Below are positions 45,245-54,091 of a stretch of 64,000 nucleotides of DNA, in pieces. Source of the stretch: JANQIV01 sp050117315 (lineage in GTDB: Bacteria; Bacteroidota; Ignavibacteria; Ignavibacteriales; Melioribacteraceae); assembly GCA_050117315.1 (NCBI GenBank), contig JASFMY010000006.1, positions 1 to 64,000 on the forward strand. Reading direction: 5' to 3'. The position numbers were made by a program, and so were the translations under genes. A model generated the notes under the pieces. It was not told the origin of the DNA. It searched no databases and worked only from the letters and a program-made list of their open reading frames with translations. How positions within the stretch are numbered: position 1 is the stretch's first letter; each line of letters starts with the position of its first letter.

Positions 45245-46507
45245 CTAAGTAAAAACATAAGCTCCGTATGGTCTTATACTCAGCGTGCTAACGGAGTTCT
45301 TACCGAAAACAGGTTCAATCAAGTTTTTATATTCTTCAATAAAGATATCTTTTAAGAAAACCTGAATCGTACCTGCAAAGCCTCCCCCGTGAACTCTGCA
45401 AGCGCCTTCTTTTTTCTTTGCTATAAAATCCTCCGTTAACGCCAATGCAAGAGATAAAGGCTGTTCAGTAACATTATTCGGAGAATAAATATTCTGCAGG
45501 TATTTGTAAGAAGAGTTGCCAGATTCATTTACCAATTTTAAGAACAAAGCAAAGTCGTTATCTTTGAGGGCCTGAACCTGGCGTTCTACTCTTTCGTTTT
45601 CTTTAAAAAAATGAAATGCTCTTAAAAAAGCCCTATCTGAAATCAAATGGCGCAGTTTGTTTCTGCTTCCCATCAAGGTTCCAAAATCAATTTCACTGCA
45701 ATTATTTTTTCCAAAAAACCTTGCTACTTCTTTCATTTCGCTGGGTATAGCTGCGTAATCATTGGTAAGGTTGTGGTGCGTTCCGCCAGTATCAACAACA
45801 AGCAGTTTATAATTTAAGGAAAAAAAATCAAACGGGATTTTCTGTATTACCGGGTTGTTGTTATCTTTAAAGTTAATATGTACAATGCTTCCCAAAGCGC
45901 AAGCAACCTGGTCCATCAATCCGCAAGGTTTTCCGAAAAATTTATTCTCCGCAAACTGACCTATTTTTGCAATTGACTCACCCGATATTTTATTTTCATT
46001 ATAGAAGTAATTAAATATACTTCCAATAAGCACTTCGAAAGACGCGGAAGAACTCAATCCCGAACCAACCATAACATCGCTGGTTACCGCACCTTTAAAG
46101 CCGCCGATTTTATAACCGTTAGTTACAAATCCCGACGCTATTCCTCTTATCAACGAATTGGAGGTTTCTTTTTCGCTTCCAACTTTATCCAGTTCATTTA
46201 AATCAACAACAAAGGGTTTGTCATAACCTTCGGAAATAATTTCAACTTTATTGTCGTCACTTTGTGATACGCAAGCTATCGTATCAAAGTTAATGCCTGC
46301 AGCGATAACACTGCCGCCGTTATGGTCGGTGTGATTACCGCTTAATTCCGATCTGCCCGGCGCGCTGATAAAAGCAGATTTTTTTTCATCGCCGTATTTA
46401 TCGTTGTATTTTCCAAAAAGCTGTTCATACCTTTCTTTCTGTTGTTTTAAAATATTGTTATCACTTCCGTAAAGTAATGTTAACGTTTCTTCAGATACTT
46501 TTTTCAT
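45245..46507 (-). CDS. galK: Galactokinase
   Basis: The start at 46507 (MKKVSEETL) lies after TAGGAAAC; the longer frame adds five residues. The 420-residue GHMP kinase has PGRSELSGNHTDHNGG, the galactose-binding motif in the variant form with Asn-His, the ATP motif VGSGLSSSASFEV, and a C-terminal GGGFAGTIQVF. It phosphorylates galactose at C1 in the first Leloir step. It lies 25 bases after the sugar symporter gene in the same direction, forming an uptake-plus-activation operon. Confidence 0.9.
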   Translation of the reverse strand: MKKVSEETLTLLYGSDNNILKQQKERYEQLFGKYNDKYGDEKKSAFISAPGRSELSGNHTDHNGGSVIAAGINFDTIACVSQSDDNKVEIISEGYDKPFVVDLNELDKVGSEKETSNSLIRGIASGFVTNGYKIGGFKGAVTSDVMVGSGLSSSASFEVLIGSIFNYFYNENKISGESIAKIGQFAENKFFGKPCGLMDQVACALGSIVHINFKDNNNPVIQKIPFDFFSLNYKLLVVDTGGTHHNLTNDYAAIPSEMKEVARFFGKNNCSEIDFGTLMGSRNKLRHLISDRAFLRAFHFFKENERVERQVQALKDNDFALFLKLVNESGNSSYKYLQNIYSPNNVTEQPLSLALALTEDFIAKKKEGACRVHGGGFAGTIQVFLKDIFIEEYKNLIEPVFGKNSVSTLSIRPYGAYVFT

Positions 46508-46532
46508 AACGTTTCCTACCATAATTAGTTTA

Positions 46533-48068
46533 TTACCAAAATATTATATAAAGTATTAATGTTGCTACTATAACCAGCGAACCTAATATTACCGTTGACC
46601 TTGAGGATTTCATATCAAAATCTTCTCTTACCGGAAGTGTTACCGGGGTTTTTTGCGGCATTGTTAGCGTCATGACAGTGAGTACTGCCAGTACTACACC
46701 GAAACTGATTGCCATTCTATTCAAGAAAGCAATTTCATTAAAGAAGATAAGTAACAGACTGTATAATACTGCATTCAATATTAACGCTACGGCGCCCGAT
46801 TCTCTTGGAGCTTTTTTAACTAAAATTCCAAACAAAAAAGCAGCAAGCACACCGGGTGAAATGAATCCCTGGAATTCCTGGATAAAGGTAAAAATTCCTT
46901 TTAAACTTGGATGCCCAAGGTAAGGCGCAATAAGACAACCTATCACCACAACTAAAACCGTTGCTATTCTTCCTATTTTTATATTCTTTTTGTCGTCTTT
47001 TTCTTTGTTTATGTATTGGTTATAAATATCCATGGTAAAAATAGTTGAAGCAGAATTAATCATTGAAGAGAGGGAACTAATAACAGCACCGCTTATTGCT
47101 GCAAATAAAAATCCTTTTAAACCGATTGGTACTAAGTGCCTAATTAAAAGCGGGTAAGCCGCATCACTGTTTGACATTTCCGCAACGTATATTTGTCCGG
47201 CAATAATTCCCGGAATAACTATTATGAACGGGATAGTTAACTTCAACAACGCCGCAAATACAATTCCCCTTTGTCCTTCCTTTAAGGACTTGGCAGCGAG
47301 TGTTCTTTGGGTAATGTACTGGTTTAATCCCCAGTAATAAAAATTCGGAATCCACAAACCCAGCACAAGGGCTGTCCACGGCAGTACAGAGTGATCTGCC
47401 GGAAGAATCATATGCATTTTATCGCTATTGGAAGACATAAACTCTCCCCATCCGCCTACTGCATTAAGAGAAAGATAAAGTACAACAACACCGCCGAGCA
47501 GAAGCGCACCGCCTTGGAATAAATCCGCCCAGGCAACCGCTTTCAAACCTCCCCAGGCAGTATAAAATGCGGCTATAATACCGATAAGCCAAATTGCCAT
47601 TGTTAAATCCATATCAAAGATTGTGAACAGGGTTAAACCGCCTGAATAAATAACAGCAGAAACCGTAACAGCCACATAGGTTAAAATCATATATATAGCC
47701 ATTATAGTACGCGCCGATTTATTATAACGGTACTCTAAAAATTCCGGGATGGTATAAATACCACAACTTAAAAATTTAGGTAAAAACAAGAATGCAACAA
47801 TAACAAGTGTTATTGCAGCCAACCATTCGTAACTGGCAACAGCCAGACCGGTTAGCCCGGCGCCCTGCCCCGACATACCGACGAATTGTTCTGTTGAAAT
47901 ATTGGCAGCGATAAGAGAAATCCCTATTATCTGCCAGGTTAAACCTCTGCTAGCCAGGAAGAAGTCTTCGCTTGTTTTACCTTTCTTCCGGCTTTTGAAT
48001 ATACTGACTGAAACTACTACCAGTATAAATGCCACAAAAATGAAAATATCAATCCAGCTTAGTACCAT
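46533..48068 (-). CDS. Sodium/solute symporter (SSS family), probably for galactose
   Basis: The 511-residue protein has about 13-14 membrane segments. It includes NISTEQFVGMSGQGAGLTG, the conserved segment of SGLT-type sodium/sugar symporters, and AAWGGLKAVAWAD-type and YWGLNQYITQRTLAAKS stretches typical of the same branch. It should import a sugar with sodium across the inner membrane. The galK gene directly downstream points to galactose as substrate (inference). A LacI/GalR-like operator lies upstream at 48319. Confidence 0.85.
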   Translation of the reverse strand: MVLSWIDIFIFVAFILVVVSVSIFKSRKKGKTSEDFFLASRGLTWQIIGISLIAANISTEQFVGMSGQGAGLTGLAVASYEWLAAITLVIVAFLFLPKFLSCGIYTIPEFLEYRYNKSARTIMAIYMILTYVAVTVSAVIYSGGLTLFTIFDMDLTMAIWLIGIIAAFYTAWGGLKAVAWADLFQGGALLLGGVVVLYLSLNAVGGWGEFMSSNSDKMHMILPADHSVLPWTALVLGLWIPNFYYWGLNQYITQRTLAAKSLKEGQRGIVFAALLKLTIPFIIVIPGIIAGQIYVAEMSNSDAAYPLLIRHLVPIGLKGFLFAAISGAVISSLSSMINSASTIFTMDIYNQYINKEKDDKKNIKIGRIATVLVVVIGCLIAPYLGHPSLKGIFTFIQEFQGFISPGVLAAFLFGILVKKAPRESGAVALILNAVLYSLLLIFFNEIAFLNRMAISFGVVLAVLTVMTLTMPQKTPVTLPVREDFDMKSSRSTVILGSLVIVATLILYIIFW

Positions 48069-48658
48069 GTTGTCCCCAAGTTTATGTTAAAATAATGCCC
48101 ATACGAAGAATTCCGTTTTCGCAGGGTTCAAGAATTATCAAAATTTTTTTTAGTTTGCTCTTTCATTATTGGGGCAAATATATATAGAGTCATCCGTTGA
48201 ATGGGAAATTTTGCGGCTTTTTCCAATTGTTTATGCCAAAATTTCTTTTTCGCATGAGACGGAACAAGTACCCTTTCACCAGTTAAAGGATAAAAACTTT
48301 TGTGAGATTTTTTCATATTGCAAACGTTTGCATTAAATGATAAAAATTTCCTCAAACGAACTTCCGTATAATTTGCCTCATTGCTAATAAAATTTCATTA
48401 TCAGCAATTATTTTTTCCACAATAAATAGAAATAAACATTGCTCCAGCTTCGTTCCATTTCATTAAATACCGAGAGAACCATGCAATGAATTAAATGTCG
48501 GTTTGTTTAATAAATCAATATTTAATTTCTACTCTTTTCTTTTGTTTTTCCGGTATTGCAAACGTTCCCAGAACGTCCTAAGATAATTATCCACCACAAT
48601 TATGTCAAGAAAAAACTCAGGATTATAAAAAAACTATAATAGCTTAGATCATATGACA
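48069..48658. promoter_or_regulatory. Regulatory region upstream of the symporter-galK operon
   Basis: About 590 bases. It contains a perfect 14-bp palindrome at 48319-48332 and a half-matching site at 48557-48566. A 62-residue frame at 48128-48316 (MKKSHKSFYPLTGERV) has weak coding character and is not called as a gene. Confidence 0.5.
48319..48332. promoter_or_regulatory. LacI/GalR-family operator-like palindrome
   Basis: TGCAAACGTTTGCA is a perfect palindrome with the central CG typical of LacI/GalR/PurR operators. It lies ~250 bases upstream of the symporter start. A second, imperfect site (TGCAAACGTT followed by CCCA) at 48557 has its centre 238 bases away. No LacI-family regulator gene is in the window. 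Confidence 0.65.
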
Positions 48659-49577
48659 CTATTTTAGAAATATCATTTTTTTCACATTGATATAGTCATT
48701 TGCTTGGAAACAATATATATAAACACCGCTTGCAAAGTTTTCCGCATCAAATTTTATGGAATAATATCCAGCATTTTGAAATTGATCCACTAATGTTTTT
48801 ACTTTTCTACCTATAATATCATATATTTTTAGTGTTACGTGCGTATTCTCCGGCAACTCATATTTAATCACTGTTGAAGGATTAAACGGGTTTGGATAAT
48901 TCTGATAACTTTTATAATCAGTTGGCAATGCATTCTCTTCCTCAATGTCCGTTACATCTGATGAAACAAATACTTTAAATTCATAAAAACTTGCCCATAC
49001 ATCATCAGGTAATCCAGTAACAACAATGCGAACATATCTAACGGATTCGGCATCAAAAATATCTTGTTGAGTTTGAGAACTACTTCCATTATCTGTTTTA
49101 TCCACTGTTGTGCTCCAAGTATTATTACCCGATGATACTTGAACTTTATACTCATAAACTTCGCCGTCAAATTCCCACATAACTTCAGTACCAACTACAT
49201 CATAAAGATCACCGAGATCAACTTTCCACCAATGTCCGGTGTTGCCGTCATTAGCGCACCACCGGGTAGAAGTATCTCCGTCGTTTCCGTTATCAGCCGT
49301 ATTACCTTTGGAGGCTTCTTCACTATCGGCAGATGCTGTTTTATTTAAAGCGGCGTTTGTAGCAGTACCGGAAGACACAACTAAATTAATTGCGGCGCCT
49401 ACTAATACTTCGGCACCCGCTTCGGGTACCTGACTAATTATATAATCTTTTTCTACGGTTGAACTTACAGCATATGTTATGCTTCCGACCGTAAGGTTGC
49501 CGGCCGTAATAAGAGAATCGGCAACCGATATAGACTTACCAACTAGGTCGGGAGTTACTACGGTTGATAAGTTTGGG
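48659..49577 (-). CDS. PASTA, discoidin and T9SS sorting domains: out-of-frame continuation of the GH2 gene
   Basis: On the minus strand from just after an eight-T run, this frame encodes a PASTA-like domain (VVTPDLVGKSISVADSLI ... QVPEAGAEVLVG), an F5/8-type discoidin domain (NKTASADSEE, WWKVDLGDLYDVVG, RYVRIVVTGL) and a type IX sorting domain (NYPNPFNPSTVIKYELPENT ... ASGVYIYCFQ). It has no start codon with a ribosome site; the only candidates are internal. One extra T in the run would fuse it to the upstream beta-galactosidase. Discoidin domains usually bind galactose-type sugars. Confidence 0.75.
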
Positions 49578-52500
49578 AAAAAAAATTGCTCAACTCCATT
49601 GCTTTATCAACATCCGATATAGGTAATAATCTAAATCTATAAGTATAAGATTGGTCGGCATACATTGTAAATTCATCGTGAGGTTTAGCTCCCCAACTAT
49701 CATCACCGCCAACTCCCATTTGGTGATAATTAATCCGTAAAATAATAGAATTACTTTCTATCAATTCGCCTGGATGCGCTTTGTTTTCCAATTCGCTTGC
49801 AGTGTATTTTAGTGCATTCACTTCCAATTCATTCATACCAACAACCATAAGTCCGCTGCCGGAATTATTTGTTAAAGTCATCCATCTTACATCAGTACGG
49901 TTTCCTGTTTCTTGTGGTCTAATATAAGGAAGGAAAAAACTGTCTATTTCGGAACTATAAACTCCAACATCCGAACCTGTTTTTCTGTCCCAATAATTTT
50001 CTTCGGGACCACGACCATACCAGGTAATATTACTAAAATTCTGGGGTACATTGCATTTCATTCCTACTTCAGGAATTTCAGGAAGATCGGAACTGCCGGG
50101 AGTAAGAGTCGATGAAACAATTATGTTACCATCTCCATAGATTTCATAAACTATATTCCCGGTGGATGCTGTAGATGTTGGGTATGTATAATTAACAATA
50201 ATAGTAATTTTATAACTTTCCGTTTGTTCAGCACTCATACTAATCATACTTCTGTTTTCACCAGCGTCTCTCCATGTTGCGCAGCGATCATTCATTCTGT
50301 TTCCATAGTCATTACTATTTGGCGCTCTCCAAAAATTCGGTACCGGACCTGTTTCCAACAATGTTAATCCGTCATATACATAGGAAATAATTGTTCCTGT
50401 TTCTTTATCTAAGGTGATTTGCATATTATCATTACTTACAACCAAACTATCGTTCACTTCAGCATAGGAAAGATCAGGCATTGAAGATGTATCTATAGAA
50501 TCAGCTTCAGGTACATCAAACGGTATTTCAAATTGTTCCGAAGCAATTTCATGCCCGGCATCCGCCCAAATTGTACTTCCCTTCAATTTAAAACTTATAT
50601 TCAACCAATATTCTGACCCGGGAGTTAATTCCGGATTTCCGAAATTTATTGTAATAACTTTACTGGTTAATGGAGAAATATCCAGATCGGAAGAAGAAAG
50701 TGAGCCGTTGCTAATTTCTTTGTCATCTTCCATTAACTTCCATGTTCCGTTAAATTCATTTACATTCGTGAATAGGAAGTAATTTATTACTTCAATTTGT
50801 CCCGAAAGCAAATCACTTTCTTTCATTTTTATGTTTTGGTAAACTTTCTTTACTTCATAAATTTCCGGCTGAAGTTCTCTATCTGCATTTATAATTCCGT
50901 TTGCACAAAAATCGGCATCGTTAGGATTATCACCCCAATCACCGCCGTAATAAAAATCACCGGATGAACTTCGCAATCCCTGATCGACATAATCCCAAAT
51001 AAAAGCGCCTTGAAGATTAGGATAGGCTTCTATTACATCCCAATATTGATATAAATTACCAACGCTGTTTCCCATAGCATGAGCATATTCGCAAAGTATA
51101 TATGGCTTATCACTTCCCGATTTACCATATGATTCAACAGCCTCAACTCTTGTATACATATGACTTGTAATATCGGCGACTTCATTATAACCTTCATAAT
51201 GAACTATGCGAGTAGGATCATTTTCGTGAATCCAATCAGCCATTAATTTAAAATTGTTTCCCGATCCGGCTTCGTTACCAAGCGACCATATTAAAACACT
51301 CGGATGATTTTTATCTCTTTCAACCATGTTTTGTGCTCTATCAATAACATTATCTGTCCATTCTGTCAAACCGGTTGGAATCTCACCTCTTCTTCCATGC
51401 GTTTCAAGATTAGTTTCATCAATAACATAAATTCCATATTGATCGCATAACTCATACCAAATCGGATCGTTAGGATAATGGCTTGTACGAACAGCATTTA
51501 TATTAAATCTTTTCATTATTGTTATATCTTGAACCATTCTTTCGTAACTAATTGTTTTTCCATAGTCAGGATCAGTTTCATGCCTATCAACACCTTTGAA
51601 ATAAATCGATTTACCGTTGAGCTTCATTTGTCCGCCGCTTATTTCAAACTCGCGGAATCCTAATTTGCAGCTTTCCGTTTCAATGATATTTCCATTATTA
51701 TCTTTAAGCACTACAACTAATGTATATAGACTGGGAAATTCAGCCGACCATTTATCAGGATTCGAAACGGTTGTACTGCTCGATACTTCCGCTTCCGTTC
51801 CATCTTCAAAATCAACATTACCTAAATCAATTGTAGCAATTTGTCCGCCATTGTCATCATAAACCATAGCTTCAACGGAATACCCTGTGGCTTCGGTTGA
51901 TTCGTAATTAACAACTTCAGCTTCAACGTTCAACTCAGCATTTGTATAGCTGCCGTCAAGATCTGTTACATAATGAAAATCATATAAATGAAGAGACGGA
52001 GTTGAGAATAAAAATACATCGCGGAAGATACCGCTTAAGCGAATCATATCCTGATCTTCGAGCCAGCTCGCGTCACTCCATCTAAAAACTTGTACTGAGA
52101 TATTGTTAGTTCCTTCTCTTACATAATCAGTAACATCATAATCTTTTGATGTAAAGCTGTCTTCACCGTAACCGACATAATTTCCGTTTATCCAAACATA
52201 GAACGCAGAGCTAACTCCTTCAAAGGAAAGAAATATTTTTCTTCCGTCCCATGAATCAGGAATTGTAAATTCTCTTCTATATGACCCAACCGGGTTATCA
52301 ATCGTTGGAGCAACAGGTGGATCAGGATTTTCAACACCTGTCCAAGGATAAGTTATGTTAGTATAAATAGCATGATCGTAACCTTGGGTTTCCCAATTGC
52401 CCGGTACATTAATATTATCCCACAAGCTTACATCAGCACCATCTTTGTAGAATGTTGTATCTTTGCTAGCAGGATTCGGATCCAATTTAAATTTCCAAGT

Positions 52501-52716
52501 ACCTTGCAAAGTAGAATAGAAAGGAGAAGAAGTTCCGTCACCTTCCAAAGCTTCGGATACGGTAGAATAAGGCATTAATGTTGCGTGTGCCGCTAAGCGA
52601 TTAACTTGAAATACTTCCGGTTCATCATACCATTCACTACCAGATTGAGCATTTGCAATAGATGACCAGAATACTATTAAAAAAACAATAAACAAATCAG
52701 AGAACATTTTTCTCAT
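49558..52716 (-). CDS. Beta-galactosidase, GH2 family (LacZ type), secreted
   Basis: The 1052 residues begin with a signal peptide (to SIANAQ). The five GH2 domains follow: sugar-binding (GDGTSSPFYSTLQGTWKFKL), Ig-like, a TIM barrel with NLETHGRRGEIP, the acid/base Glu in WSLGNEAGSG and the nucleophile Glu in ILCEYAHAMGNS, then the beta-sandwich and the small-chain domain (GVGGDDSWGAKPHDEF). It hydrolyses terminal beta-galactosides. The frame ends at TYQP just after an A8/T8 homopolymer at 49578-49585. The next frame carries PASTA, discoidin and T9SS domains, so the true product may be ~1350 residues. Confidence 0.9.
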   Translation of the reverse strand: MRKMFSDLFIVFLIVFWSSIANAQSGSEWYDEPEVFQVNRLAAHATLMPYSTVSEALEGDGTSSPFYSTLQGTWKFKLDPNPASKDTTFYKDGADVSLWDNINVPGNWETQGYDHAIYTNITYPWTGVENPDPPVAPTIDNPVGSYRREFTIPDSWDGRKIFLSFEGVSSAFYVWINGNYVGYGEDSFTSKDYDVTDYVREGTNNISVQVFRWSDASWLEDQDMIRLSGIFRDVFLFSTPSLHLYDFHYVTDLDGSYTNAELNVEAEVVNYESTEATGYSVEAMVYDDNGGQIATIDLGNVDFEDGTEAEVSSSTTVSNPDKWSAEFPSLYTLVVVLKDNNGNIIETESCKLGFREFEISGGQMKLNGKSIYFKGVDRHETDPDYGKTISYERMVQDITIMKRFNINAVRTSHYPNDPIWYELCDQYGIYVIDETNLETHGRRGEIPTGLTEWTDNVIDRAQNMVERDKNHPSVLIWSLGNEAGSGNNFKLMADWIHENDPTRIVHYEGYNEVADITSHMYTRVEAVESYGKSGSDKPYILCEYAHAMGNSVGNLYQYWDVIEAYPNLQGAFIWDYVDQGLRSSSGDFYYGGDWGDNPNDADFCANGIINADRELQPEIYEVKKVYQNIKMKESDLLSGQIEVINYFLFTNVNEFNGTWKLMEDDKEISNGSLSSSDLDISPLTSKVITINFGNPELTPGSEYWLNISFKLKGSTIWADAGHEIASEQFEIPFDVPEADSIDTSSMPDLSYAEVNDSLVVSNDNMQITLDKETGTIISYVYDGLTLLETGPVPNFWRAPNSNDYGNRMNDRCATWRDAGENRSMISMSAEQTESYKITIIVNYTYPTSTASTGNIVYEIYGDGNIIVSSTLTPGSSDLPEIPEVGMKCNVPQNFSNITWYGRGPEENYWDRKTGSDVGVYSSEIDSFFLPYIRPQETGNRTDVRWMTLTNNSGSGLMVVGMNELEVNALKYTASELENKAHPGELIESNSIILRINYHQMGVGGDDSWGAKPHDEFTMYADQSYTYRFRLLPISDVDKAMELSNFFSQTYQP
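49578..49585 (-). other. Homopolymer at the GH2/PASTA frame change
   Basis: Eight A on the plus strand (T8 on the coding strand). With nine, the reading would run ELSNFFFPNLSTVVTPD into the PASTA domain without a stop. It is a likely site of sequencing error, of real slippage, or of an inactivating mutation. Confidence 0.7.
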
Positions 52717-52850
52717 AAGGACACCTTTTATTTTTATATGATATTTTAGACTTCCGTAATTTCAAAAATTAGGATGTTACTTTTATTGAACTATTTAGAA
52801 TGACCAAAGAGATAAAATATATACTTAATTCCGCTAAAGATAAAAATGTT

Positions 52851-54034
52851 TTATGCTTTGTTTGAATTAACCCAAGTTGCTTTATGCCATATAGTTTCAA
52901 GAGGACCGCGTTTGTATCTTCTCATCCACCAGGCACTGAATAAGCCTTGCAATATTGCCAGTATTATACCTATCATTAAGGAATATGTCGCTCCTGTATA
53001 TTGATATAATCCCAAGCCGAATCCATAATAGATGAAAGAACCAATAATTGATTGCATAATATAATTCGACAAACTCATGCAACCCAATGGAGAGAACTTA
53101 TTTAATACTCTATATGAAACCTGTGTTTGAAACAATAAAAAGAAACCGGAAACCAAAACTATCATAAACGCCATATTTGTATATGAAGTTTCTATAGTTT
53201 CCAACGGGCGGTGAACTGCTTTACTGTCTATCCAATCACCAAGGTTCAGCTTTATAATATATAAAACAATAAATAATATTGAGGCAACGATTAATGTTTT
53301 TGCCCAGAAACTTATGTTTTCTTTTGATGATACAAATAGATATTTACGACCGGCCAGTATACCAAACATAAACAAGGACAATGTTTGAAATACTCGTCCT
53401 TGTTCCCATGTCCAATATAATACTGCAGTCTTTCCATTTGTTAAATTGCCAAACCAAGTTTGTATTATTGAATCGCCGGGAATATATTCTGAGGCTTTAC
53501 CAAAATATGACCATGATACCGGATCGGCAATTTGCATATCCGGATTTTGTAGTGCCGTAAAAAAGTTTATCCATTCATAAGGTTGTAACATTAGTATAAG
53601 AGCTATCCAAAAAACTGCTTTGTTGCTTAGTTTAGTAACAGGGATTAGGAAGAAACCCATAACAGCATAGATTGATAAAATATCGCCTTCGTAAAAAGCT
53701 GAATTAATAAAACCGAAGCCCAGCAAAAGAATCATTCGCCAGGCAAATCTTCCTCTGAAATCTTTTCCCCTCTTTTCCTGATTGTTGAATTAGATAAAAA
53801 AGTTAATCCAAACAACAAAGAGAAAATCGCCTATGATTTACCGCCGAATAAAAAGAAAAGGCTATCCCAAATAACAGAATCAACAGCAGGCATCCATGCG
53901 GGAAGATTAGTGGGTGTAAAATAAAAATCGAAATGCTCAATATTGTGCAACAACATGATTGATACAATTGCAAAACCACGCAACGCGTCAACGACTTCCA
54001 GACGTCTGCCAGTATTCTTTAATTCAGGATTCAT
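52851..54034 (-). pseudogene. DUF418 membrane protein gene broken by a stop and a frameshift
   Basis: The start MNPELKNTGRRLEVVDALRG and the segment FLFGGKS are typical of DUF418 proteins. A TAG at 53831-53833 stands where relatives have Tyr (GGKSYAIF), and the frame continues AIFSLLFGLTF. A one-base shift near 53785 then moves to the frame running from NNQEKRGKDFRGRFAWRM to the end at 52851, which holds five or six more membrane segments. Both lesions are needed to restore one ~395-residue protein, so the gene is decayed unless the assembly is wrong. DUF418 proteins are inner-membrane acyltransferase-like proteins of unclear role. Confidence 0.8.
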
Positions 54035-54091
54035 TTTACACCTATCAATATTTTGTATTAAGTATTACTTATAAAATTCTAACAGACTATT

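Noticed and set aside
48128..48355. Minus-strand frame of 75 codons with PLTGERVLVPS, faintly like the end of HU-type proteins
   Set aside because: It overlaps the operator palindrome, has no ribosome site, and its second half looks non-coding. At most a remnant.
53831..53833. UAG read as an amino acid (stop-codon recoding) in the DUF418 gene
   Set aside because: A second lesion, a frameshift, follows closely, and TAG is used as a normal stop elsewhere in the window (for example C1 at 2853). Decay is simpler.
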